Shown: piece by piece, positions 27,888 to 37,201 of the stretch
Layout: each line of letters begins with the position of its first letter
How positions within the stretch are numbered: position 1 is the stretch's first letter
Assembly (NCBI RefSeq): GCF_000010165.1
Contig: NC_012491.1
Coordinates: 4,657,501 to 4,721,500, forward strand
DNA from: Brevibacillus brevis NBRC 100599
GTDB lineage: Bacteria; Bacillota; Bacilli; Brevibacillales; Brevibacillaceae
Length of the DNA: 64,000 bases
Reading direction: 5' to 3'
Program-made: the position numbers and the translations under genes
The notes under the pieces: model-generated
What the model saw: the letters and a program-made list of their open reading frames with translations, nothing else
Told to the model about the DNA's origin: nothing
The model's database searches: none

Positions 27888-28129
27888 AACAATAAAATCT
27901 CGATAATGGAACAGTAACCAGAAAACGATCTACATCGTATTATCAGATACAAGGAACATGGTTTACCCGGAAGATTCTCTGGTATAAATTGTTTCAGGAT
28001 GCAGGGATTGGGGTATTTCATTGTATAATTAGTGAATCCATATCAAAAAAAATTCGTTCCATAGTCGGCCAGTTTGAAGTAGAATCGCATCTATACACAT
28101 ACTTAATTGAGTTGATGACTGGCAGTTAA
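27888..28129 (+). pseudogene. Open-frame remnant without a start, unknown family
   Basis: A frame of about 80 codons without an ATG ends in TAA at 28127. Its second half reads like real protein (LWYKLFQDAGIGVFHC, SISKKIRSIVGQFEVESHLY, TYLIELMTGS). No ribosome binding site or usable start is seen and I do not recognise a family. It may be the 3' end of a deleted gene; otherwise the 318-base gap between the MocR gene and the VTT gene is empty. Confidence 0.3.
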
Positions 28130-28154
28130 CGATAGAATGACAAAGGAGAAATAG

Positions 28155-28778
28155 ATGCTTCAGAACATTTTAGATTTCTTAATGGAATACGGCTATTTAG
28201 GAATGTTCATCCATTCTTTTGCAGACGCAGTCATCTTTCCCGTTCCTGCCTTCTTTCTTCAAGTGCCACTCAGCCTCGTTGACCCTTCGCAGGCATTGTG
28301 GATTGCTACGGTAGGCTACATCGCTTGTCTCATAGGGACTCCCGTCGGTTATTTTATCGGTAAAGTACTAGGCAAATCCGTTCTGTACAAACTCCTCAAG
28401 AAGGAATGGATTGACTCTGCCACAGAGATGTTTCAAAAGAAGGGCGAAGTCGCGATCTTCATCGGTTCGTTTACACCGATTCCGTTTAAAGTATTTACAA
28501 TCATGTCGGGTTGCTTGAAATTCCCGTTGTGGAAATTGATCGGGTATGCCGCAATTGGACGGGCAGTCAAATTTTACGCAGTTGGACTCTTGTTCTATTT
28601 TTACGGTAAAATGGCGGAAAATATGGTCCATAACGTTTCTCTCTATATCTTTCTCACCGTGGTGCCGCTCATCTTGATCGGGTTATGGGTGAAGAAAATT
28701 GTCGCCAAGCGCCGCCAGCTGAAAATGGAAAGTAATGGCGTCAGCAATGGCATCAATGAGAAACTCATGAATAAATAA
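28155..28778 (+). CDS. DedA/VTT-domain membrane protein (YqaA-like), 207 aa
   Basis: Four to five membrane segments with the VTT (SNARE-associated/DedA) pattern: FPVPAFFLQVPLSLVDP, GYIACLIGTPVGYFIGKVLG, and the conserved FIGSFTPIPFKVFTIMSG followed by GRAVKFY. DedA-family proteins act as lipid scramblases or proton-dependent transporters in the membrane. ATG preceded by AAAGGAGAAATAG. It converges on clpE over a shared terminator. Confidence 0.87.
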   Translation: MLQNILDFLMEYGYLGMFIHSFADAVIFPVPAFFLQVPLSLVDPSQALWIATVGYIACLIGTPVGYFIGKVLGKSVLYKLLKKEWIDSATEMFQKKGEVAIFIGSFTPIPFKVFTIMSGCLKFPLWKLIGYAAIGRAVKFYAVGLLFYFYGKMAENMVHNVSLYIFLTVVPLILIGLWVKKIVAKRRQLKMESNGVSNGINEKLMNK

Positions 28779-28792
28779 AGAAGATCTTAAAA

Positions 28793-28825
28793 AGCAAAGA
28801 AACCCCAATCGGGGTTTCTTTTTTT
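28793..28825. terminator. Bidirectional terminator between the VTT gene and clpE
   Basis: AAAGAAACCCC and GGGGTTTCTTT form an 11-base stem with a four-base loop; both strands carry T runs after the stem, so it can end both converging genes. Confidence 0.9.
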
Positions 28826-28832
28826 ACAACTG

Positions 28833-30971
28833 TTAACCTTTTTTCACTCGAATTACATCATCCTCGACATCAATGACCATTGCTGTCACATTGTCTTCTT
28901 CCATCACCAGATCCGCAATGCCATCCTCAACATATTGCTGAATCACGCGGCGCAATGGACGTGCCCCGAAGGCAGGGTTGTAGCCCAGCTCAGCCAGCTT
29001 TTCTTTTGCGGCATCTGTCACGCTGATCTCCATTCCTTGCTCAGACAGATTGCCCATGACATCTTGCAGCAGCAGATCGACGATTTTGACCAAATCCTGT
29101 TTTTCCAGATGAGCAAAGGAAATGATCGAGTCGAAGCGGTTCAGGAACTCCGGCTTGAAGTACGCTCCCAGAGAATCCAGCACGGTGGCAGGCTCGGGCG
29201 CTTGTGCTCCAAAGCCAACGGAGATTTTACGCTCGATCACACCGGCATTGCTCGTCGCAATGATGACCGTCTCCTTAAAATTCACCGTACGGCCCTGACT
29301 ATCTGTCAGACGGCCATCCTCCAAAATTTGCAGGAACATGTGCATTACGTCCGGATGTGCTTTTTCGATCTCATCCAGCAGGATAATGCTGTACGGATTG
29401 CGGCGTACGCGCTCAGTCAGCTGACCTGCTTCCTCATGACCGACGTAGCCAGGAGGAGAACCGATCAATTTGGATACCGAGTGCTTCTCCATGTACTCGC
29501 TCATATCGAGGCGGATCATGGAATCACGGGTACCAAACAGCTCCTCTGCCAGCGCTTTGGACAGCTCTGTTTTCCCTACGCCAGTCGGACCGACGAACAG
29601 GAAGGAAGCAATCGGTCTGTTTTTCGGTTTCAGACCTGCCCGACTGCGTCGAATCGCCTTCGCTACTTGTGTGACTGCCTCGGACTGGCCAATGACTTTT
29701 GCTTCCAAATGAGCTGCCAGGTTTTTCATTTTCATCTGCTCATCACTTTGCAGCTTGGTAACAGGAATCCCGGTCTTTTGCTCGATCAAGGCTTGGATGT
29801 CTGTGACATCAACCTTGACGCGTTGGTCCTTGCCCTCGATTTGATCCAGCTTCTCTAAAATGCCCGCTTCCTCGTCTCGCAGACGGGCAGCACGTTCGTA
29901 AGCTTCTTGCTCCGTCGCTTCCTTTTTCTCCTGATTGATTTGCGCAAGACGCTCATGTAACTCTGACGTATCCATCACGGAGGATCTCAGGTTCAAACGC
30001 GAGCCCACTTCATCCATGAGATCAATCGCCTTGTCAGGCAAGAATCGATCCTGGATGTAACGATGGGAGTATTCCACGGAGGCACGGATGACATCATCCG
30101 AGTAAGCGACTTGGTGGAATGCTTCGTATTTCGGGCGCAAACCTTTCAAAATCTCGATGGCTTGTTCTACGGTTGGTTCCTTGACCATGACTGGCTGCAG
30201 GCGGCGCTCCAGAGCAGCGTCTTTTTCAATCACGCGGTACTCTTTTAACGTAGTTGCCCCAATCAGCTGCAACTCACCGCGAGCCAGTGCAGGCTTCAGA
30301 ATGTTCCCTGCATCCATAGATCCTTCCGCAGAGCCTGCCCCCACCAAGAGATGAATCTCATCCACAAACAAGATGACGTTTTTGCGTTTTTGCAGCTCGG
30401 CAATCACTTGCTTCATTTTTTCCTCGAACTGTCCGCGAATACCCGTTCCTGCAACTAGAGAGGCGACATCTAAAATGTACACCTGCTTGTTTTTCAGCTT
30501 GGTCGGTACTTGCCCTTCCGTAATGCGCAGAGCGAGGCCTTCCGCAATCGCCGTCTTCCCGACCCCTGGCTCCCCGATCAGAACCGGATTGTTTTTGTTC
30601 CGACGGTTCAAAATCTCGATGACACGCTCGATTTCTTGTTCGCGTCCAATCACAGGGTCAATTAGTCCGGCACGTGCCGCATCGTTTAGATTACGGCCCA
30701 GGTCATCGAGGATGCCCCCACCGCGTTCTGGCGCTTGTCGCTGCGGTTGACCGGAAGCTTTGCCCGGATTCATCTGGCCTTGAGCAAAGCCTTGCAGGAA
30801 CTCATCCAGTCCAGAGAAGGAGGAGAAAGGACTAAAGCCCATACCCACTCCCATTTTGTTGGTCAGCTTTGTTTTGCAATCCTGGCACAGATCGTATTTT
30901 TGTTGCTGATTTTGTACACGTATATGAACAGTCACAGTTGCTTCTCGTTGTTTGCAGATTTCACAATGCAT
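28833..30971 (-). CDS. clpE: ATP-dependent Clp protease ATP-binding subunit ClpE
   Basis: 712 residues. The N-terminal zinc finger (MHCEICKQ ... CQDCKT) and the short linker identify ClpE rather than ClpC. Two AAA+ modules follow: Walker [10 protein letters not shown] with Walker [10 protein letters not shown], and Walker [10 protein letters not shown] with [14 protein letters not shown]; between them lies a UVR-type coiled coil ([21 protein letters not shown]). ClpE unfolds damaged proteins for ClpP under heat and stress. The frame is open to 30986, but GGGGGGATT fits ATG 30971. Regulation by CtsR is indicated by the operators at 31014-31071. Confidence 0.95.
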   Translation of the reverse strand: MHCEICKQREATVTVHIRVQNQQQKYDLCQDCKTKLTNKMGVGMGFSPFSSFSGLDEFLQGFAQGQMNPGKASGQPQRQAPERGGGILDDLGRNLNDAARAGLIDPVIGREQEIERVIEILNRRNKNNPVLIGEPGVGKTAIAEGLALRITEGQVPTKLKNKQVYILDVASLVAGTGIRGQFEEKMKQVIAELQKRKNVILFVDEIHLLVGAGSAEGSMDAGNILKPALARGELQLIGATTLKEYRVIEKDAALERRLQPVMVKEPTVEQAIEILKGLRPKYEAFHQVAYSDDVIRASVEYSHRYIQDRFLPDKAIDLMDEVGSRLNLRSSVMDTSELHERLAQINQEKKEATEQEAYERAARLRDEEAGILEKLDQIEGKDQRVKVDVTDIQALIEQKTGIPVTKLQSDEQMKMKNLAAHLEAKVIGQSEAVTQVAKAIRRSRAGLKPKNRPIASFLFVGPTGVGKTELSKALAEELFGTRDSMIRLDMSEYMEKHSVSKLIGSPPGYVGHEEAGQLTERVRRNPYSIILLDEIEKAHPDVMHMFLQILEDGRLTDSQGRTVNFKETVIIATSNAGVIERKISVGFGAQAPEPATVLDSLGAYFKPEFLNRFDSIISFAHLEKQDLVKIVDLLLQDVMGNLSEQGMEISVTDAAKEKLAELGYNPAFGARPLRRVIQQYVEDGIADLVMEEDNVTAMVIDVEDDVIRVKKG

Positions 30972-31013
30972 ATTCAATCCCCCCAAAAGCGTTGTTTTGG
31001 AATTCAGAAGACC

Positions 31014-31071
31014 TTTGACCTTTTCTGACCTTCGTTGACTTTATTATAGTTTGACCTTTTTTGACTTTCAA
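31014..31071 (-). promoter_or_regulatory. CtsR-controlled promoter of clpE
   Basis: On the minus strand TTGAAA and TATAAT are 17 bases apart (-35 at 31066-31071, -10 at 31043-31048). The operator AGTCAAAAAAGGTCAAA overlaps the -35/spacer region (31050-31066) and GGTCAGAAAAGGTCAAA follows the -10 (31014-31030); a third degenerate half-pair AGTCAACGAAGGTCAG lies between. These match the CtsR heptad repeat (RGTCAAANAN RGTCAAA), as in other clpE genes. Confidence 0.9.
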
Positions 31072-31089
31072 GAGGGATTGTATGGTTTT

Positions 31090-32229
31090 TTACACTTTGC
31101 TCTTTTGCAGGTAAGGAACGATTGAAAGTAACCCGATAACGGCGAAACAAGCACCTACCCACAATGGTGAAACAAGTCCATAGCCACTGCTGATCCCGAT
31201 CCCGCCTAAGAAAGATCCAATGGCAACACCCAAGGTAATAAAGGAAGTATGCACCGTGTTTACCATCGTCCCACTGCCTGCTGTATTCATGACGCGTGCA
31301 ATCATGGCCGGATTCATCGCTACACCCGTCAACCCAATCAGAACAATGGACAGCACCGCGATCCATTTATTTTCGGCACCTACCGCAAACAGAACCAATG
31401 CCCCTAAGAGGATGCTTAATCCTGTTACAAGGATTCGCATGGTAAAACGATCAGCAAGTCTGCCAATCACGATATTTCCGATCACGGTCGCGATGCCGTA
31501 AAGGGCAAGCAAATACGGGATGCTCGCATCCGAAAATGCCGTTACATCCGTAAGAATCGGAGTAAAATAACTAAACGCTGCGAAGGTACCGCCAATGATT
31601 AGCATACTCGTTGCATACGCGGCCCAAAGGTGTGGATTTTGAAAACTGGCAAGCTCATCCTTTGCGTTCATCCGATCTTTTTGTGTGGAGGAAGGGAGCA
31701 GCCATTGAATCAAAATCCCTGATAGCAATACGACGATAGCAACAGCCCAAAAGCTCATTCTCCAGCCGAAATATTGTGCAATCACGGTTGTCAGCGGGAG
31801 TCCTACGACAGTAGCAATCATTAAGCCTGCCAAAACAATCGAAGCGGCCTTTCCCCGTGAATGAGGGGGAACCAAGCCGGCTGAAATACTGACAGAGATG
31901 CCAAACGCAGCGGATGAGGCAATACCCGTTAAGATACGCGCAAGCATCATTGACTCGTAATTCCAAGCCATTGCTCCTAACGTTTGACCAATAAAGAAGA
32001 CGGCAATCAATGATAGCAACGCTTGTTTTCGGCGAATGTGCAGGAGCGTTGCCGTTAGTAGCGGGCCCCCTATCACCATTGCACCCGCATACGCCGTAAT
32101 GAAATACCCGATGGATGAAATCGATACGCCGAAATCATCGGCAAGCTCATTCATCATCCCTGCCACCATAAATTCAGAAGTCGTCATTGCAAAAATCGCT
32201 ACCGCTAACAAATAAATCATCGACGGCAT
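31090..32229 (-). CDS. MFS transporter (DHA1, AraJ/PbuE-like)
   Basis: 379 residues, 12 membrane segments; start of segment 1 reads AVAIFAMTTSEFMVAGMM and the motif between segments 2 and 3 LLHIRRKQALLSL. DHA1 proteins of this type export purines, sugars or drugs. ATG 32229 follows GGGGAGGG; the frame extends upstream to 32277 without a better start. It is preceded by a TetR gene in the same direction and is likely its target. Confidence 0.87.
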   Translation of the reverse strand: MPSMIYLLAVAIFAMTTSEFMVAGMMNELADDFGVSISSIGYFITAYAGAMVIGGPLLTATLLHIRRKQALLSLIAVFFIGQTLGAMAWNYESMMLARILTGIASSAAFGISVSISAGLVPPHSRGKAASIVLAGLMIATVVGLPLTTVIAQYFGWRMSFWAVAIVVLLSGILIQWLLPSSTQKDRMNAKDELASFQNPHLWAAYATSMLIIGGTFAAFSYFTPILTDVTAFSDASIPYLLALYGIATVIGNIVIGRLADRFTMRILVTGLSILLGALVLFAVGAENKWIAVLSIVLIGLTGVAMNPAMIARVMNTAGSGTMVNTVHTSFITLGVAIGSFLGGIGISSGYGLVSPLWVGACFAVIGLLSIVPYLQKSKV

Positions 32230-32293
32230 AAAGAAACCCTCCCCACTTATTATTGTAACAATCGGTACAAAAATCACTCAAAAAAAGAGCGCA

Positions 32294-32890
32294 TTACGCG
32301 CCAAAGATAGATTCCATGGTCCCCTTCATAATTTGTTCAGCCAATGTCCGATTCTGTGTGGAAGTATTCAATACACGAAAGCCGTAGTAACTGCTTAAAA
32401 ATAGGCTTGCCAAATCCACCGCAGATCGTTTTTGAGAGATTTCACCCGTTCGCAAGCCTTCCTCCATCACTTTTTCCATGGTATCCTTCAGAAGTTCAAC
32501 ATGCCTGGAGACGATTTCTTCAATCTTGGGATCGTCTTTTGCACGTTCCAATCCCGCATTGATCAGCAAGCATCCCTTTGGATTCGTTGATTGAAAGTCT
32601 TCCACGAATGCCCACGCTAAAAAATTTTGCAACCGTTCTTTCACGGAATCCGGACCTTCCAATAACGCCCGCTGTTCACGAATCCCGGTATCGTGATAGT
32701 GTTCCACCACTGCAAGATACAGGTCTTGTTTGCTGCCAAACGTATTGTACAAGCTGCCTTTCCCTAGTCCAGTATCACTGCATAAATCATGCGTAGAGCA
32801 ACCATTGTAGCCTTTTGACCAAAATGTTTTCATGGCCACATCTACGATAGATGTGTAATCAAAATCACGTGGTCTGCCGCGTTTGCTCAC
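32294..32890 (-). CDS. TetR/AcrR family transcriptional regulator
   Basis: 198 residues. N-terminal HTH: GRPRDFDYTSIVDVAMKTFW then GLGKGSLYNTFGSKQDLYLA. The C-terminal domain is of the TetR_C_16-like group (CLLINAGLERAKDDP). The start is GTG 32890 with AAAGGAGG; the upstream open frame is non-coding. A palindrome at 32939-32952 could be its operator. It probably represses the downstream MFS gene and itself. Confidence 0.9.
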   Translation of the reverse strand: MSKRGRPRDFDYTSIVDVAMKTFWSKGYNGCSTHDLCSDTGLGKGSLYNTFGSKQDLYLAVVEHYHDTGIREQRALLEGPDSVKERLQNFLAWAFVEDFQSTNPKGCLLINAGLERAKDDPKIEEIVSRHVELLKDTMEKVMEEGLRTGEISQKRSAVDLASLFLSSYYGFRVLNTSTQNRTLAEQIMKGTMESIFGA

Positions 32891-32938
32891 CGGAATCCTC
32901 CTTTCGTCTCCAACTGTTATGGAAATCTTACACATTAT

Positions 32939-32952
32939 GTACCGTTCGGTCA
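32939..32952. promoter_or_regulatory. Candidate TetR operator
   Basis: TACCGTTCGGTC contains the perfect inverted repeat ACCG-TT-CGGT, 48 bases upstream of the TetR start. This is the typical operator core of short TetR-family autoregulators. Confidence 0.5.
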
Positions 32953-32993
32953 ACAAATGAAATGGTTGCAACTGTACAAAACCATGCCTATAG

Positions 32994-33030
32994 AAAAAGC
33001 CCATTTTGAAAATCATCTTTCAAAATAGGC
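32994..33030 (-). terminator. Terminator of the ribokinase-cupin operon
   Basis: On the minus strand GCCTATTTTGAAAG pairs with TTTCAAAATGGGC, followed by TTTTTC. It lies 12 bases after the cupin stop. Confidence 0.85.
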
Positions 33031-33041
33031 TCGATCATTGA

Positions 33042-33404
33042 TTATATCGTCTCTAAATCTGTTACTGTTTTTTCGTTTACTTGATCACCAGTATTCAGCG
33101 TCGTCTTTGGTTCAAGCAATAATACATGAACCTCTTCCTCTGCAACTGGCATATGCTCTACACCTTTTGGAACAATGAGAAATTCCCCTTCGTTTAACCA
33201 AACATCTTTATCGCGAAACTTAATAAGCAGTTTCCCTTTCACTACCAAAAACATCTCATCCTCATTTTCATGCTGATGCCAGACAAACTCTCCTTTCAAT
33301 TTCACCAGCTTTACATAGGAGTCATTGATTTCGCCTGCAATCTTGGGATTCCAATACTCATGGAATAACGTAAACTTTTCAGCTACATTGACCTTCTCCA
33401 TCAT
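33042..33404 (-). CDS. Cupin domain protein, 120 aa
   Basis: A single cupin barrel with both motifs: EFVWHQHENEDEMFLVVKG (motif 1, His, His, Glu) and LIVPKGVEHMPVAEEEVHVLL (motif 2, His). Probably a small metal-binding enzyme or sugar-binding protein; substrate unknown. It starts 9 bases after the ribokinase stop and shares its transcript. Confidence 0.85.
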   Translation of the reverse strand: MMEKVNVAEKFTLFHEYWNPKIAGEINDSYVKLVKLKGEFVWHQHENEDEMFLVVKGKLLIKFRDKDVWLNEGEFLIVPKGVEHMPVAEEEVHVLLLEPKTTLNTGDQVNEKTVTDLETI

Positions 33405-33413
33405 TTTCCCCCA

Positions 33414-34316
33414 TTAAAAAGAATATGCTTGTACTTCATCGAAAGTAGGCAGGGATGGTTGAGCACCGTTCCTAGTAACGACAATCGCAGCTACTTTGCT
33501 AGCGAAAGTGGCCGCTTCGGTTTCGGTCATTCCTTGTGTGATCCCAACCGCAAAAGCAGCTGTAAAGGAATCGCCTGCCGCAGTTGTATCCACTGGCTCT
33601 ACGCGGAACGCCGGGATATGGGTCGCTTCATCAGCGGTTATTAAGAGAGCGCCCTTTTCTCCCAACGTCACGATGACGCGCTTTGGTCCACCAGACAAAA
33701 GCTTTTTGGCTGCGGCATGCACTTCGTCTATCGTGGATACAGGCATTCCTGTGAGAATGGAAAGCTCTGTTTCATTCGGGGTTAGGGTATGTACATGGGT
33801 TAATAGCTCACTGGATAGCTCGCGTGCAGGTGCCGGATTTAAAATGACCAGCTTGCCGAGTCGAGCTGCCTCTTTGACTGTATATTCCACGACAGGCATC
33901 GGGATTTCCAGTTGGAGCAATACAACGTCACTGTCCTTTAAAATAGACAGATTGTCAGCAATATGCTCAGTGCTGACGAGTGCATTCGCTCCTGGAACAA
34001 GCACGATGTTGTTTTCCCCATCATCACTTACATTGATAAAAGCCATGCCTGTCGTACCTGAGCATTTGATCCCCTCTATGTGAACCTGCGCATCTGTTAG
34101 TCCTCCCAGCATGACCCGGCCGTTCTCATCTTCTCCTACCATTCCAATCATGGAGACATGCGCACCCAGACGAGACGCTGCTACTGCCTGATTCGCTCCC
34201 TTTCCACCCGGGATCAGCTCGAAGTGATGGCTTGCGATCGTTTCTCCTGCTTTAGGCAAATGTTGTACATGGGTTACGAGATCCATATTGATGCTTCCTA
34301 CTACTGCGATTTTCAC
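33414..34316 (-). CDS. rbsK: Ribokinase (PfkB family)
   Basis: 300 residues starting MKIAVVGSINMDLV. PfkB signature 1 GGKGANQAVAASRLG, signature 2 DTTAAGDSFTAAFAVG with the catalytic Asp. Phosphorylates ribose to ribose-5-phosphate. The frame is open to 34469, but GGAGGG before GTG 34316 and homology fix the start. No rbsABCD genes accompany it, so it may act on scavenged ribose or a related sugar. Confidence 0.92.
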   Translation of the reverse strand: MKIAVVGSINMDLVTHVQHLPKAGETIASHHFELIPGGKGANQAVAASRLGAHVSMIGMVGEDENGRVMLGGLTDAQVHIEGIKCSGTTGMAFINVSDDGENNIVLVPGANALVSTEHIADNLSILKDSDVVLLQLEIPMPVVEYTVKEAARLGKLVILNPAPARELSSELLTHVHTLTPNETELSILTGMPVSTIDEVHAAAKKLLSGGPKRVIVTLGEKGALLITADEATHIPAFRVEPVDTTAAGDSFTAAFAVGITQGMTETEAATFASKVAAIVVTRNGAQPSLPTFDEVQAYSF

Positions 34317-34483
34317 GACGAGCCCTCCTCGTTCCATCTCGAACATGATCATTCTGTCGGTTACAAAATAGTGCTTTTCATCCGAGAAGTCAACGTATTT
34401 TCTCGGAATTGTTCCTAAGACTTGGAGCATAGCACATCCATTGGATATAATGAACAAATCTTCTATCATCCGGAGGTAACCAG

Positions 34484-35170
34484 ATGGAGCCGATTATCCA
34501 GCATCCTTGGAACATGAATGAGCAAGAGGCAATCAACTTACAGCGCCAGCTAGCCCAGCAAGTAAAAGAAGAAGATCAACTAACGGACGTATGCTATATC
34601 GCCGGGGTAGATGTCGCCTATCATGCCGAGTCTGATTTGTTAGTCGCTGGTGTCGTGATCCTCGACGCCAATTCCCTGCAAGTCGTCGAGTCTGTCGTCA
34701 TTCAAGACACCGTCGAATTCCCGTATATTCCTGGCTTGTTCTCTTTTCGAGAGCTGCCTCCGTTGGTACGTGCATTCAAGGAACTCAAAACAACACCGCA
34801 ACTCGTCGTCTGCGATGGGCAAGGTATCGCTCACCCGCGAAGATTCGGACTAGCCAGTCATTTGGGCGTCCTTTTTGACATTCCTACTATTGGCTGTGGA
34901 AAGACGAGACTACTAGGTGAATACAAAGAGCCAGCACACCAAAGAGGTGCGTATTCCCCGTTGATCGATCAGGGTGAGATCATCGGTGGAGTCTTGCGCA
35001 CACAACCGAATATCAAACCAATCTTCGTCTCGATCGGACACGGAATCTCTTTGCCAACTGCATGCACGTGGATCACCAAGCTCTCACCCAAATACCGTTT
35101 GCCCGAAACGACGCGGCAAGCGGATCAGCTCGTGAATAAAGTATCGGCGGAGTTAAATCGGAGCCGCTAA
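34484..35170 (+). CDS. nfi: Endonuclease V (deoxyinosine 3'-endonuclease)
   Basis: 228 residues; cleaves DNA next to deoxyinosine. Family motifs: YIAGVDVAYH (catalytic Asp), IPGLFSFRELPPL, VCDGQGIAHPRRFGLASHLG (catalytic Asp), [17 protein letters not shown] and FVSIGHGISLPTA. ATG preceded by CGGAGGTAACC. Its stop overlaps the stop of the convergent Imm33 gene by four bases. It borders the toxin locus; a decayed second copy lies inside it at 53797-54157. Confidence 0.95.
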   Translation: MEPIIQHPWNMNEQEAINLQRQLAQQVKEEDQLTDVCYIAGVDVAYHAESDLLVAGVVILDANSLQVVESVVIQDTVEFPYIPGLFSFRELPPLVRAFKELKTTPQLVVCDGQGIAHPRRFGLASHLGVLFDIPTIGCGKTRLLGEYKEPAHQRGAYSPLIDQGEIIGGVLRTQPNIKPIFVSIGHGISLPTACTWITKLSPKYRLPETTRQADQLVNKVSAELNRSR

Positions 35171-35805
35171 TGAAGTGTCGGCCATACATTAACATCGTGC
35201 TCGTCCAAGACTGCTTCAATCTGATCTCCTTGGAAAACGACAATGTAGCCTCGTGGCAGAGCCATCGCTTGCAAAAGAGACGGACGTAGCTTTAGCAGTT
35301 GGAAAACGTAGTATGACTCTAGCTGGTCACTGTCTACTTCGCCTTCCACTGGCCCAAGATACCACCCGGAGTCTCCTTTTCGAACATCTTCTGCACGCTG
35401 CAAATAGACGTGTTCTTGTTCAAATGCACCTTTTGCCACCACCATTTTATCTTGGAACAAAGCAGCTTCCCCTTCTGCTCGCACGGTTTGCAAGCAGTTG
35501 TTTTGCGCCATTTGCACGACCAAGGACACAGACAGGTCAGAAGTTGTTTCGGAAAAAGGATTCGCGTCGTAGTCGGGTGCCACGATCTCCATACACCCAT
35601 CCCGTTCGAAAACCAGTAGAATGGTCCAGCCTACCTGAATTTTCGCACCGTTCTTGATAGGACCCATCTCGTCTTCTACATCAGAGAATACGTCCAATAG
35701 AAAGTCTGCTTGCTTCACCAAAAACTCTCGGCAGGTCACGACAAACGTGCGGTTATGAATCTGTTTGGAGCGTTGGCAGAGTCGGTTCTCTTTCTCAGCT
35801 GACAT
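35167..35805 (-). CDS. Imm33-like (DUF2185) immunity protein
   Basis: 212 residues. The C-terminal part GDSGWYLGPVEGEV then SYYVFQLLKLRPSLLQAMAL, PRGYIVVFQGDQIE resembles Imm33/DUF2185, which is found in immunity proteins of polymorphic toxin systems. The N-terminal half (MSAEKENRLCQRSKQIHNRT) is unassigned. GGAAGAGG precedes ATG 35805; the longer frame runs through a terminator and is rejected. Last gene of the left VgrG module. Confidence 0.65.
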   Translation of the reverse strand: MSAEKENRLCQRSKQIHNRTFVVTCREFLVKQADFLLDVFSDVEDEMGPIKNGAKIQVGWTILLVFERDGCMEIVAPDYDANPFSETTSDLSVSLVVQMAQNNCLQTVRAEGEAALFQDKMVVAKGAFEQEHVYLQRAEDVRKGDSGWYLGPVEGEVDSDQLESYYVFQLLKLRPSLLQAMALPRGYIVVFQGDQIEAVLDEHDVNVWPTLH

Positions 35806-35875
35806 GGACCTCTTCCTTTCTGCGTGATCGATTGCAACTATCTTCAGGATAACATGAATAGGGGAAAAGCTCCGT

Positions 35876-35928
35876 GTAAAAAACAAGGCATATTCCTCCT
35901 CGGTGATTCGAGTTGGAATATGCCTTGT
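35876..35928 (-). terminator. Terminator after the two small membrane-protein genes
   Basis: On the minus strand ACAAGGCATATTCC pairs with GGAATATGCCTTGT, followed by TTTTTAC. It separates the small membrane genes from the Imm33 gene. Confidence 0.88.
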
Positions 35929-35948
35929 AGACATCTTAGTATCGCTCC

Positions 35949-36224
35949 TTATTGCCCTTCCATGCCGATTAAAATAAACGTGATAATTGCGGTTATCGTA
36001 CCAAAGACGAAATATAACCCCATAAGAATGGCCATTAACAACAAACCGGCTTTTGCCCAATTTTTACGATTCAGATTCCCATCTGAACCAAAAGCCCAGA
36101 CAAATAACAAAACAATATTCGCGATCGGAATCATCATGAACAACGAGACGACTATCCAATCTTTCATTGTCATGACTTTTTCGTTTTCCGCTACGCTTCC
36201 TTCCACATACGCTTGGTGATCCAT
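35949..36224 (-). CDS. Small two-segment membrane protein, 91 aa (copy 2)
   Basis: Two membrane segments (IVVSLFMMIPIANIVLLFVWAF and the C-terminal LLLMAILMGLYFVFGTITAII region) joined by the conserved loop GSDGNLNRKNWAKAGL. It is a paralogue of the gene directly upstream (36264-36545). Function unknown; in this locus it could be an anchor or part of an export route. Confidence 0.75.
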   Translation of the reverse strand: MDHQAYVEGSVAENEKVMTMKDWIVVSLFMMIPIANIVLLFVWAFGSDGNLNRKNWAKAGLLLMAILMGLYFVFGTITAIITFILIGMEGQ

Positions 36225-36263
36225 TCTATACCCTCCACGTTTTTTGCCAATCCACCGTTCTCG

Positions 36264-36545
36264 CTATTGTTCAACCGATGCTCCAATGAATGCCAAGATC
36301 AGAACAAAAAAGAATACGCATAAGTACAACCCGATGCAAACGCCCATAATCAGCAAGTTCGCTTTTGCCCAGTTCTTTCTATTTAAATTGCCTTCACTGC
36401 CAAATGCCCAAACAAAATACATCACCAGATTGACCACGGGCACCATCATAATTAAAAAAGTAATCAACCACTCTTTGACCGACATGACCCGCTCATTTTC
36501 AGGCACGCTCACTTGCCATTGCTGTTGATGTTGCTGCTGTTCCAA
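36264..36545 (-). CDS. Small two-segment membrane protein, 93 aa (copy 1)
   Basis: Paralogue of 35949-36224: N-terminal Gln-rich stretch, then SVKEWLITFLIMMVPVVNLV, the shared loop GSEGNLNRKNWAKANLL, and a second segment. AAGGAGG lies seven bases before TTG 36545. Starting there avoids the overlap with the DcrB-like gene and removes a basic N-terminal extension. Function unknown. Confidence 0.72.
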   Translation of the reverse strand: MEQQQHQQQWQVSVPENERVMSVKEWLITFLIMMVPVVNLVMYFVWAFGSEGNLNRKNWAKANLLIMGVCIGLYLCVFFFVLILAFIGASVEQ

Positions 36546-36571
36546 TTGGAAACCTCCTTGTTCTGTCTTGA

Positions 36572-37201
36572 TCAAATGTTCTCTACCCGCAGCGTGCGAA
36601 TCAACGCATCGGCCAAAGGTTGCCACACGAGCACTTCCTCAGACTCAAAATGAAAACTCCCGAGTAGTGCCCGCCCGTTTAGTGATGTCGCGAACAAGAT
36701 TTGGTAGTAAGTTTTGTCCTCGACCGGGATGATGAATTCGCTGCAGGCAATCCTGCATCCATCCAGCTCGATAAGCTCATGATGTACGACCTGCAAGCCT
36801 GCCTGCGCCTTTTTGACTTGCGCTGTCATCGCCTGCACAAACGGTTCTACGCCGCTCATCGGCAACTGATGTGCCATATGATTCATGCCGAGCATGACCG
36901 CGCTCTCTTCCTCTTTATAGGAAATCTGCTCGTGCTGAGAATTCCCTCCGCTATTTGACCCGCGTCCCCTCGGCATCAGCTGCATCGAACGGGGCAGCTG
37001 AATGCCAAGCTGCCCGTCAAAGAGGAGATTCTCCGCGAATTCGAACCTGCGCCCTTCGTACTCCAGGTAGCCTTTTCGCACGCCATCCAGACACTCCTCA
37101 AGCGTCAATTGCACCCGTTGTTCTTCCATTTCAGCGAGTTGACGCCGTGTCTGAATGCTGTTCCATACATCCAAAATCTTTTCGTCCCAGTAGATCGTCA
37201 T
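36572..37201 (-). CDS. DcrB/Eag-like adaptor protein, 209 aa (left module)
   Basis: The C-terminal half VVHHELIELDGCRIACSEFI, then YYQILFATSLNGRALLGSFH and QPLADALIRTLRV fits the DcrB/DUF1795 pattern. DUF1795 includes the Eag chaperones of Gram-negative type VI systems, which hold effector membrane segments for loading on VgrG/PAAR. It is a paralogue of 61032-61700, which sits next to the other VgrG gene. Its ATG overlaps the preceding stop by four bases. The family is inferred from pattern alone. Confidence 0.6.
   Translation of the reverse strand: MTIYWDEKILDVWNSIQTRRQLAEMEEQRVQLTLEECLDGVRKGYLEYEGRRFEFAENLLFDGQLGIQLPRSMQLMPRGRGSNSGGNSQHEQISYKEEESAVMLGMNHMAHQLPMSGVEPFVQAMTAQVKKAQAGLQVVHHELIELDGCRIACSEFIIPVEDKTYYQILFATSLNGRALLGSFHFESEEVLVWQPLADALIRTLRVENI

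Noticed and set aside
35167..36060. 297-codon form of the Imm33 gene
   Set aside because: The extra 85 codons run through the terminator at 35876-35928, and a good ribosome binding site marks ATG 35805.
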